DNA of 24,097 nucleotides from an uncultured Spirochaetales bacterium. GTDB lineage: Bacteria; Spirochaetota; Spirochaetia; Sphaerochaetales; Sphaerochaetaceae. The stretch covers positions 1-24,097 of the forward strand of contig CAKQJZ010000026.1 in NCBI GenBank assembly GCA_934247875.1. Direction: 5' to 3'. The translations under genes were made by a program, and so were the position numbers. Below the pieces are notes generated by a model that was given only the letters and a program-made list of their open reading frames with translations, did not search any database and was not told the DNA's origin. Below are positions 16,091-22,746 of this stretch, in pieces (within the stretch, counting starts at the first letter, position 1; the number at the start of each line of letters is the position of its first letter).

Positions 16091-16802
16091 TATTTTTGAA
16101 TCAGCAGATGAGAACGGAAGAAAAGCAGCTGAAAAGATCGCAGCTCTTATCAGAGGAGCTATTGCTGCTAGAGGCAAAGCCAGAATAGTCCTTTCAACAG
16201 GGCAAAGCCAATTTGAGATGTTCTCTTATCTTGTAAAAGAAGATGTAGACTGGACTAAAGTTGAGATGTTCCATCTAGATGAATATGTAGATTTGCCTAT
16301 TACTCATGCAGCTTCTTTCAGGCGTTATCTTACAGAGCGTTTTGTCTCAAAGGTACCACTGAAAGCTCATTACTTTGTAGAGGATGAGGAATCTATAGAG
16401 AAACTTACTATTAAACTCAGAGAAGATAAGATCGATGTTGGTGTTATCGGGATTGGAGAGAATGGACACATTGCATTCAACGATCCTCCTGCAGATTTTG
16501 ATACAGACGCAGCTTATAAAGTTGTGAAGCTTGATGATGTTTGCAGAGCACAGCAAGTCGGAGAAGGGTGGTTTAAGAGCATTGATGAAGTGCCTGAGAA
16601 AGCTATCACAATGACTCCTAAAGAGATAATGAAAGCAGAGCACATCGTAACAGTAGTGCCTCATAGCGTTAAAGCCAAAGCTATATTCGACACTATCACA
16701 AAAACAGTTTCACCATATGTTCCTGCAACGCTTCTGAAGACTCATAGCGATTGGAACTTATTCATAGATGATGATGCAGCAAAGCTGCTGCTCGGAAAAT
16801 AA
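16074..16802 (+). CDS. nagB: Glucosamine-6-phosphate deaminase
   Basis: A 242-residue enzyme that isomerises and deaminates GlcN-6-P to fructose-6-P and ammonia, feeding glycolysis. Diagnostic motifs are VLSTGQSQFEMF (phosphate loop), FHLDEYVDLP (general base D69) and GIGENGHIAFNDPP (N130, H132). The length equals the short, Bacillus-like NagB class that lacks the C-terminal allosteric segment of E. coli NagB. GGAGG at 16062-16066 is 7 nt before the ATG and lies inside nagA, so translation is coupled. It is the last gene of the operon and is followed by a strong terminator. Confidence 0.95.
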   Translation: MSITINIFESADENGRKAAEKIAALIRGAIAARGKARIVLSTGQSQFEMFSYLVKEDVDWTKVEMFHLDEYVDLPITHAASFRRYLTERFVSKVPLKAHYFVEDEESIEKLTIKLREDKIDVGVIGIGENGHIAFNDPPADFDTDAAYKVVKLDDVCRAQQVGEGWFKSIDEVPEKAITMTPKEIMKAEHIVTVVPHSVKAKAIFDTITKTVSPYVPATLLKTHSDWNLFIDDDAAKLLLGK

Positions 16803-16826
16803 TTGCACTCCTTAACTCAATCTTTT

Positions 16827-16858
16827 GAGCCATCTGTTTTCGCAGGTGGCTCTTTATA
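16827..16858 (+). terminator. Intrinsic terminator after nagB
   Basis: GAGCCATCTG (16827-16836) pairs with CAGGTGGCTC (16843-16852) over 10 bp with one U-G pair, loop TTTTCG, followed by TTTATA. It ends the transporter-nagAB transcript and lies against the end of the convergent acetyltransferase gene. On the other strand there is no U-run. Confidence 0.82.
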
Positions 16859-17597
16859 GCTTCTTTGAAAGCGCAAGGAACTTCTTATCTGATTGGACTG
16901 CCTGAGTTATGAACTTGCCATCCTTGAAAAGCGCATAAGTTGTGACAGGAGAAGGCAAGCTTTGCGCAGCTTCTCGTGTTTCTATGTGCACTGTCTTAAG
17001 TTCAATGCTGTTCTCTTTTGCGCATTCAGCTACACGCTTAACCCAGTAGTCAGTGAAAGGGCATTGATCAGTGTAATAAATGACGAATCCGCTTTCAGTT
17101 ATCTTTGGCTCTTTTGCACACTTTTTGAATTTTGGCGCCTCAGCAGTTCCTTCAAAAGGAAGATACATCAAGTTAATGCCGCAAGCTGAGATATCTGCAA
17201 CAGAGAATCCTTTATGCATTAAGAATTGGTTATCTGCGAGAAACTCTCTTTTTCGTCCCTCTGCTGATAGTATGCATAATCCTTTCTTTTCTTTTGCTTT
17301 AGCATCTTCAGCGCACATGTTAAGAAGATCATTAGAGTAGCCATGGCCCTTCATTGCGCCCGATACCCAAAGACAGTCAATGTACATATAGCCATCAACA
17401 TCTATAGGAACCCAGGCATATTCAGAAGGAATATACTCGATGAAGCATTTGCCTCGCTCTTCGCTCTTTAAAAATACTAAGCCTTCTTCGAGCCTCTCTT
17501 TAAGCCATTCTTTCTTCTTCTCGCTTTGCTTACCTGACATCGCACAGCAGATATGCTCTTTGTCGATATTGTCTTTTGTCACTCTTATATAATTCAT
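16854..17597 (-). CDS. GNAT N-acetyltransferase with YoaP-like C-terminal domain
   Basis: A 247-residue two-domain protein. Residues 1 to about 150 form a GNAT fold, with YIDCLWVSGAMKGHGYSNDLLNMC carrying the acetyl-CoA binding loop (shown here in part: VSGAMKGHGYS). The C-terminal part, with FVIYYTDQCPFTDYWV, resembles the YoaP domain and has a thioredoxin-like strand-Cys-Pro-Phe element, followed by TVHIETREAAQSLPSPVTT, whose SPVTTYALF resembles a cis-Pro loop. The acceptor substrate is unknown. The gene stands alone between two operons. TATATT lies 6 nt before the ATG on the minus strand and no Shine-Dalgarno is present, so it may be leaderless. Confidence 0.82.
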   Translation of the reverse strand: MNYIRVTKDNIDKEHICCAMSGKQSEKKKEWLKERLEEGLVFLKSEERGKCFIEYIPSEYAWVPIDVDGYMYIDCLWVSGAMKGHGYSNDLLNMCAEDAKAKEKKGLCILSAEGRKREFLADNQFLMHKGFSVADISACGINLMYLPFEGTAEAPKFKKCAKEPKITESGFVIYYTDQCPFTDYWVKRVAECAKENSIELKTVHIETREAAQSLPSPVTTYALFKDGKFITQAVQSDKKFLALSKKL

Positions 17598-17603
17598 ACT
17601 TAT

Positions 17604-17632
17604 AATATAGCCTAGAAAAAGATTCGAAATAA
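17604..17632 (-). promoter_or_regulatory. Candidate promoter of the GNAT/YoaP gene
   Basis: On the minus strand TTATTT (17632-17627) and TATATT (17609-17604) are 17 bp apart. The -10 ends 6 nt before the ATG at 17597, so transcription would start at or beside the start codon. The -35 match is weak. Confidence 0.4.
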
Positions 17633-17671
17633 AATAATCTGAGATAAAGTGCTTATTTATCGTTTAGCTAC

Positions 17672-17701
17672 TTTACAGCAACATGGCTTTTTTGATAGAT
17701 T
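17672..17701 (+). promoter_or_regulatory. Possible pyrimidine operon promoter
   Basis: TTTACA (17672-17677) and TAGATT (17696-17701) are 18 bp apart. A start near 17708 would give a leader of about 125 nt that begins just at the AAGAAGG of the leader ORF. An alternative -35 (TTGATA, 17692-17697) lacks a good -10. This is the best of several weak candidates in the gap. Confidence 0.3.
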
Positions 17702-17722
17702 ATCGGGAAGAAGGTTATGAAG

Positions 17723-17785
17723 ATGTTAAGTAGAGATGTGATAATTGTATCTAGAATAAAGTCTTATAGCCTATTTATTTCTTAA
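17723..17785 (+). CDS. Short leader ORF (20 aa) of the pyr attenuator
   Basis: The frame starts MLSRDV, ends YSLFIS and stops at TAA 17783-17785. AAGAAGG (17708-17714) lies 8 nt before the ATG, a good ribosome-binding site; an in-frame ATG at 17717 is too close to it. The last codons lie in a U-rich tract (16 of 29 bases T in 17762-17790), and the stop is 6 nt before the terminator stem. A ribosome ending here would cover the 5' arm of the hairpin. The peptide itself probably has no function. The call rests on position and SD only. Confidence 0.5.
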   Translation: MLSRDVIIVSRIKSYSLFIS

Positions 17786-17790
17786 TATTC

Positions 17791-17821
17791 GCCGGTTCTT
17801 GTTTGGAATCGGTTTTTTTTT
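17791..17821 (+). terminator. Intrinsic terminator/attenuator directly before pyrBI
   Basis: CCGGTTC (17792-17798) pairs with GAATCGG (17806-17812) over 7 bp with one G-U pair, loop TTGTTTG, followed by nine T (17813-17821). The pyrBI ribosome-binding site starts right after the T-run and its ATG is at 17834. A terminator here can only be regulatory, since it would cut off the operon. No convincing PyrR-binding loop is seen in the leader, so a pyrBI-type coupled mechanism is favoured. Confidence 0.82.
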
Positions 17822-17833
17822 GAAGGAGAACGT

Positions 17834-19426
17834 ATGTCTAATGTTTTTAAAGCTAGATCTTTGAATGTAATTGAGGATTTCTCAATCAGCGAGCGCCGTT
17901 ATTTCTTTAAGAAGACATATGAGCTTAAGAAAGCCATTGTCGAGAATGATGAGAAGAAGATGGATGAGTTCAGAATCAATGATCCAGACTTTGGTATTTA
18001 TGAAGTCTTCCTTGAAGATAGCACCAGAACTAAGGAATCATTCAGAAACGCAGCTAAGTTCCAGCATGTTAAAGTATCAGAACTGATGACTTCATCTTCC
18101 TCAATCAATAAAGGAGAGAGCTATGCAGATACATTCAATATGCTCTCTGGCTACTCAAATGCAATCTTCATTGTAAGAAGCAAAGTTGAAGGCGTTACAA
18201 AGTGGCTAAGTGAAGAGACTGAAGAGTATGCTAAGCGCAATGGCCTTCCATATAAGCCTGCATTGATAAATGCAGGAGATGGAAAACATGAGCATCCAAC
18301 TCAGGAGCTTCTTGATGAGTTCTCATTTCTCGAAGACAACAACATGTCATTTGATTCAATCCATGTAGCACTTGTTGGTGACTTATACCATGGAAGAACA
18401 GTACACTCAAAAGCAGATGGCCTCAAGCTTTTTGATAAAGTCAAAGTAGACCTTATCGCACCAGATGAGCTTATGATGCCAGAGTCATATATCGAGAAGA
18501 TGAAGGAAAATGGCTTTGAAGTATGCATATTCAAATCAATCGAAGAGTATCTGAAATCAAGTGATGTTGCTAAGCTTTGGTACTTCACAAGACCTCAGCT
18601 AGAGAGAATGGGCGAGAGAATCCTTCAGAAGCAGGATCAGCTCAGAGAAGCTATTACTTTCAGACGCGAGTTCTTGGATAAGATCCCAGAAGGTGCTAAG
18701 TTCTATCATCCGCTTCCTCGCCATAAAGAGCATCCAACTATCCCAACATGGCTTGATAAGACACCTCTGAATGGATGGGAGAGACAGGCTATCAATGGCA
18801 TGTATTGCAGAATCGTGCTTCTCTCATTGATTGGCGGAAAGATTGGCTCTGATTATGTTCCATCAGCAGAAGATAAAGCTGCAGATTTCACAAGCGAAGA
18901 GTACATCATCGAGGTTCCAGAGAGCGAACTCAATAAGAAAGACAAGAACTATTCTGAAGGCGTAAGACCTATCAGAAATGGTCTTGTAATTGACCATATC
19001 TGCAAAGGTGATAAGCCAGAGACTATCAGAAACCATATGAGACTGATAAGCGACGTCTTGAAGCTTGATGACGCAAAGGGCGGCGAATGGGTCAGCCAGG
19101 GTGGCGATGGAGATTACAAAGGCATCATATTCCGCCCAGGTACATATGACTTTACAAGAAAGGATCTCAAGAGACTTGCAGCTGTAGCACCTAAGTCAAC
19201 GCTGAACATCATAAATGATGGCAAAGTCGAGAAGAAGTACAGGACTCATATGCCACCAAGAATCTATAACTTCGATGATCTTCAGTGCCAGAATGAGGCA
19301 TGCATCTCTCATCCAATCAACGGAGAGGGCGTTCCTGCTAAGTTCTATAGAACCGGAAATGGCCAGTTTGCATGTGCTTATTGCGGACGCTTCCATAGCT
19401 TCAAAGAGATTTGGAAAAAGCGCTGA
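17834..19426 (+). CDS. pyrBI: Aspartate carbamoyltransferase, fused catalytic (PyrB) and regulatory (PyrI) chains
   Basis: A 530-residue fusion. The PyrB part (to about residue 345) has the carbamoyl-phosphate loop EDSTRTKESF (S63-T-R-T66), K93 in INKGES, H154-P-T-Q157 in KHEHPTQE and HPLPRHKEHPTIP. It condenses carbamoyl phosphate with aspartate, the first committed step of UMP synthesis. The PyrI part from about residue 365 has VRPIRNGLVIDHICKGD, the nucleotide-binding start of PyrI, and a zinc domain with C485, C490, C514 and C517. That spacing (Cx4C, 23 residues, Cx2C) equals E. coli PyrI. Nucleotide feedback control is therefore likely. Such fusions are known in Thermotoga and, to my recollection, Treponema. 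AAGGAG within 17822-17830 supports the start. It is the first structural gene of the operon, behind an attenuator. Confidence 0.95.
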   Translation: MSNVFKARSLNVIEDFSISERRYFFKKTYELKKAIVENDEKKMDEFRINDPDFGIYEVFLEDSTRTKESFRNAAKFQHVKVSELMTSSSSINKGESYADTFNMLSGYSNAIFIVRSKVEGVTKWLSEETEEYAKRNGLPYKPALINAGDGKHEHPTQELLDEFSFLEDNNMSFDSIHVALVGDLYHGRTVHSKADGLKLFDKVKVDLIAPDELMMPESYIEKMKENGFEVCIFKSIEEYLKSSDVAKLWYFTRPQLERMGERILQKQDQLREAITFRREFLDKIPEGAKFYHPLPRHKEHPTIPTWLDKTPLNGWERQAINGMYCRIVLLSLIGGKIGSDYVPSAEDKAADFTSEEYIIEVPESELNKKDKNYSEGVRPIRNGLVIDHICKGDKPETIRNHMRLISDVLKLDDAKGGEWVSQGGDGDYKGIIFRPGTYDFTRKDLKRLAAVAPKSTLNIINDGKVEKKYRTHMPPRIYNFDDLQCQNEACISHPINGEGVPAKFYRTGNGQFACAYCGRFHSFKEIWKKR

Positions 19427-19456
19427 AATAGTTTAAACTTGTTTTAAGAGGTAGTT

Positions 19457-20158
19457 ATGAAGACTTTACAGGAAATAACAGATTACTATGGACCTTTATT
19501 GGCTAAAGGCGCTTTTGAGCTTGGCGCAATAAAACTCAATACAGCTAATCCTTTTACATGGGCTTCTGGTTATAGAATGCCTATATACAATGATAACAGA
19601 CAGTTTCTTGCCAGAGCCAATTACAGAGCTCTGATCTGCGACGCTTTTGCAGATATGATCGACGCACTTAATCTAAGTGATATCGACAACATTGCTGGTA
19701 CAGCTACTGCAGGAATCCCACATGCTACAAGCCTTGCCGATAGACTTAAAAAACCTCTTACATATGTAAGAAGCTCATCAAAAGACCATGGCATGGGCCA
19801 CCAGATCGAAGGTCTTCCAAATAGTGGCAGCTATGAAGGAGCGAAAGTTCTCTTGATTGAAGATCTTATTTCTACTGGCTCTTCATCTATCAAAGCTGTT
19901 GAAGCTGTAAGAAGTGCAAATGGTATCTGTGATAATTGCTTAGCTATCTTCACTTATGGACTTGAGAAGTCTGTTGAAGCTTTCAAAGCACTGGACCCAG
20001 TTTGCAACATGTACACAATCCTCTCATACCCAGTCATGATCAAGACAGCTGAAGAGGTTGGGTATATTACATCAAGCGACTCAAAGAGCTTACACGAATG
20101 GAGAGAAGATCCATTTAACTGGGGTGAGAAGAGAGGCTTTCATAAGGAGGAAAGATGA
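19457..20158 (+). CDS. pyrE: Orotate phosphoribosyltransferase
   Basis: A 233-residue enzyme that joins orotate and PRPP to make orotidine 5'-phosphate. The PRPP-binding motif is VLLIEDLISTGSSS (acidic pair E135-D136) and the flexible catalytic loop is RSSSKDHGMGHQIEG. An N-terminal hood precedes the core, in FELGAIKLNTANPFTWASGYRMP, whose ASGYRMPIY part binds orotate. AAGAGG at 19446-19451 is 5 nt before the ATG. It lies 30 nt after pyrBI and overlaps pyrF by 4 nt (ATGA), matching its successive step in the pathway. Confidence 0.95.
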   Translation: MKTLQEITDYYGPLLAKGAFELGAIKLNTANPFTWASGYRMPIYNDNRQFLARANYRALICDAFADMIDALNLSDIDNIAGTATAGIPHATSLADRLKKPLTYVRSSSKDHGMGHQIEGLPNSGSYEGAKVLLIEDLISTGSSSIKAVEAVRSANGICDNCLAIFTYGLEKSVEAFKALDPVCNMYTILSYPVMIKTAEEVGYITSSDSKSLHEWREDPFNWGEKRGFHKEER

Positions 20159-21036
20159 GCTATTTAGATAAACTGAAAAACAGCGCACTTGAAGTTGGCA
20201 ACGTAGTATGCATGGGCCTAGATCCTATTCTATCTGCGCTTCCTCATGAAGAATTGGATACAAGAGAGAGAATCTCTTCATATTTTGCAGAGCTCTTCAA
20301 GAGAATGACACTTGAAGGTGCATTCCCTTCTGCTTTCAAGCCTAATCTAGGCTACTATGCATCTCTTGATAGACCTAGAGAAGAAGACTTCTCTGGCTCT
20401 CTTGCTCTTGTTGATATCTTAGAGCTGATTGATACATATTTCCCAGGCATTCCTGTCATCCTTGATTCAAAGCGCGGCGACATTGCAAGAAGCAGCGGCA
20501 ATTACGCAAAAGAAGCGTTTGAAGTCTGGGGCGCAGATGCTGTTACAGTATCTCCATATATGGGCACAGACTCTGTTATGCCATTCGCTTTTGAGGATAA
20601 AGGCGTATATGTTCTCAATAGAACATCTAACCCAGGATCTGCTGATCTGCAGAACAGAAGCGTAATCGACAGAATCGAAGAGAGAGAAGTTCATCCACTA
20701 TATCGCTCAATTGCGCATAAGATTGTAGAGTGGTCTAGAGACCACAAAGGCATTGGCGCAGTTGTAGGTGCTACAAATATGGCAGAGCTTGAAGATATCG
20801 CATCATACTACAGCAGTGAGGATATCCCAATGCTTATCCCTGGTGTTGGCTCTCAGGGTGGTTCTGCACCGGAAGTCATCCATGCTCTTAAAAAGACTGG
20901 ATACCCATTAGAGCTTGCTAGAATCAATAGTTCTTCAGGTCTTACACATCCATGGAAGAAAGGCCCTGCACCTGATACTTATCTAGAAGATGCAATGGCT
21001 GCTATCAAGAAGCTGCTTGAAGAGGCAGCAATCTAA
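20155..21036 (+). CDS. pyrF: Orotidine 5'-phosphate decarboxylase, type 2
   Basis: A 293-residue TIM barrel that makes UMP from OMP. The catalytic array is D104-S-K106-R-G-D109 in ILDSKRGDIARSS, with FKPNLGYYASL before it and VTVSPYMGTDSV after it. IPGVGSQGG is the phosphate-binding loop. Length and these motifs fit the longer type 2 (mycobacterial-like) family rather than the 230-residue type 1 enzymes. It starts inside the pyrE stop (ATGA) after AGGAGG-like sequence and is followed at once by an intrinsic terminator. Confidence 0.95.
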   Translation: MSYLDKLKNSALEVGNVVCMGLDPILSALPHEELDTRERISSYFAELFKRMTLEGAFPSAFKPNLGYYASLDRPREEDFSGSLALVDILELIDTYFPGIPVILDSKRGDIARSSGNYAKEAFEVWGADAVTVSPYMGTDSVMPFAFEDKGVYVLNRTSNPGSADLQNRSVIDRIEEREVHPLYRSIAHKIVEWSRDHKGIGAVVGATNMAELEDIASYYSSEDIPMLIPGVGSQGGSAPEVIHALKKTGYPLELARINSSSGLTHPWKKGPAPDTYLEDAMAAIKKLLEEAAI

Positions 21037-21039
21037 GAC

Positions 21040-21065
21040 AAGAGGCAGTGCATCTGCCTCTTTTT
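21040..21065 (+). terminator. Intrinsic terminator between pyrF and pyrDK
   Basis: AAGAGGCAG (21040-21048) and CTGCCTCTT (21054-21062) form a perfect 9-bp stem with loop TGCAT; the U-tract TTTTT runs to 21065. It begins 4 nt after the pyrF stop and ends 7 nt before the pyrDK ATG, leaving no space for a promoter. It must be partial or regulated, or pyrDK is made from read-through. Confidence 0.85.
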
Positions 21066-21072
21066 AACGACT

Positions 21073-22746
21073 ATGAACAGACTTAAAGCGAAACTACAAA
21101 ACAACCATAAAAGAGGAGAGATCATTCTCTCTACAGTCTCTGGCGTTGCAACAACTAAGCCAGAGCTTGTGCGTCTATTTGATAAGACTATCAATTCAGT
21201 CGATATAATCACAACAAAGAGCTTCCAGGTAACACCTAATAAAGGCAATAGAGAGCCTGTTGTATGCTCTCCGTCTCTTGGTAATTTCGGCAACTCAGTT
21301 GGGCTCAGGAACCCAGGAATGGATGCAGCTTATCCAGAGCTTGAAGCAATCAGAAAAGATGGAATGAGAGCATTTCTGAATGTCTCAGTCTCTGCATCTA
21401 ATCCAGATGATTTCATTACTCTTGTAAAGCGCTTTGATCCTATTGCAGACTCTATAGAGCTGAACTTCTCATGCCCTCATGCTGCAGCTGGCTTTGGCGC
21501 TTCAATTGGCTCAGATATCAATATTGCACGTGAGTATGTTGAGAAGATTTCTAATGCGACTAAAGATAGAAAAGCACTTCTGATAATCAAGCTGACACCT
21601 AATGTCGATAACATTGGCGCTATTGCAAAGGCTGTAATAGATGCAGGTGCAGATGGCGTTGCCGCAATCAATACAGTTGGACCCAAGCTATATGTCGAGA
21701 AAAACTCAGGCCTTCCTATTCTCAATAACAAAGTAGGTGATAAAGGCGGGGCATCTGGAGAGTGGGTATTTTCCAGAGCGCTTGAGTGCATCAAAGAGAT
21801 AAGAAATGCTATTGGCGATGAGCCAATCATCTTAGGAATGGGTGGCGTTACAAGAAGCGAGGACGCTAGAAAGCTCATAGAAGCTGGTGCAGACTCAGTA
21901 GGAATCGGTTCTGCGCTCTCTCGTGTTGAGCCATCAGAGTGGGCACTCTATTTTGATAGAATCAAGAAAGGTGAAGATGTAGAGCCTCTTCTCTCTCATG
22001 AGAATATGCTTGAGTACAAGAAGCATAAAGTACTATCTGTAACATTCCCTGAGAGTGATATCATGCTCATGGAGCTAGATGGAGAGGTTGATTGCAAGCC
22101 TGGTCAGTTTGCATTCTTATTCATTCCTGGAAAGGGTGAGAAGCCTTTCAGCATTGCACGCAATAAGCCTTTGACATTCCTGATCAAGAAAAGAGGCGAG
22201 TTCACAGCTGAGTGCTTTAATCTCAAAGCTGGAGACGATGTATATCTCAGAGGCTTATATGGAAAGAGCATTGAGCTGGAATATAGCAAGAATGCGCTCT
22301 TGATAGCTGGTGGCTCTGGCGTTGCAGTGCTTCCGCTCCTTGCTGAGCGTTTGGCTCCTCTTGGCGTTAAGCTCGATATCAGAGTAGGCATCGTCAATAA
22401 GAGCAGTACTGAAGATCCGCTTCAGAGTGTTCTTGAAAAGTATGGCACTTATAAGTCTGTTGCAGATGAAGGAAAACCAGGCAGAGTACTCGATACTCTT
22501 ACAAAAGAGTCAATACTTCCTGATATGAAGGCTTATATCGTAGGACCTGGCAAGATGATGGATGCTGCTGCTAAGCGTTTAGTCTCACTAGGTCTTTCTT
22601 CAGATGATATCTACATGTCTATGGAAAAGAATACAATGTGTGGCATTGGCATGTGCGGCGAGTGCGTATGCGGCGGCAAGCTGCCATGCAAGGATGGTAC
22701 ATTCTTCACATATTCAGAACTGCTTAAGAATGGAGTAGAGCTATGA
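21073..22746 (+). CDS. pyrDK: Dihydroorotate dehydrogenase (class 1B) fused to its electron-transfer subunit PyrK
   Basis: A 557-residue fusion. Residues 1 to about 305 are the FMN-binding PyrD barrel: ELNFSCPH with catalytic base C134, IIKLTPNVD, AINTVG, and GMGGVTRSEDA then GADSVGIGSAL. Residues from about 315 are PyrK: an FAD domain with PFSIARNKPLTFLIK, LLIAGGSGVAVLPLL, VGPGKMMDAAAKRL, and a C-terminal [2Fe-2S] site with C523, C528, C531 and C539. The NAD-linked class 1B enzyme oxidises dihydroorotate; normally two chains are encoded by separate pyrK and pyrD genes. ATG 21073 follows a terminator by 7 nt and has no Shine-Dalgarno; AGAGG is 28 nt away inside the hairpin stem. The next usable start would truncate the barrel. 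It overlaps pyrC by 4 nt. Confidence 0.93.
   Translation: MNRLKAKLQNNHKRGEIILSTVSGVATTKPELVRLFDKTINSVDIITTKSFQVTPNKGNREPVVCSPSLGNFGNSVGLRNPGMDAAYPELEAIRKDGMRAFLNVSVSASNPDDFITLVKRFDPIADSIELNFSCPHAAAGFGASIGSDINIAREYVEKISNATKDRKALLIIKLTPNVDNIGAIAKAVIDAGADGVAAINTVGPKLYVEKNSGLPILNNKVGDKGGASGEWVFSRALECIKEIRNAIGDEPIILGMGGVTRSEDARKLIEAGADSVGIGSALSRVEPSEWALYFDRIKKGEDVEPLLSHENMLEYKKHKVLSVTFPESDIMLMELDGEVDCKPGQFAFLFIPGKGEKPFSIARNKPLTFLIKKRGEFTAECFNLKAGDDVYLRGLYGKSIELEYSKNALLIAGGSGVAVLPLLAERLAPLGVKLDIRVGIVNKSSTEDPLQSVLEKYGTYKSVADEGKPGRVLDTLTKESILPDMKAYIVGPGKMMDAAAKRLVSLGLSSDDIYMSMEKNTMCGIGMCGECVCGGKLPCKDGTFFTYSELLKNGVEL

Noticed and set aside
17683..17733. Alternative 16-codon leader ORF starting ATGGCTTTTTTG
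   Set aside because: No Shine-Dalgarno before it and it ends well before the terminator, so it fits attenuation less well than the ORF at 17723-17785.
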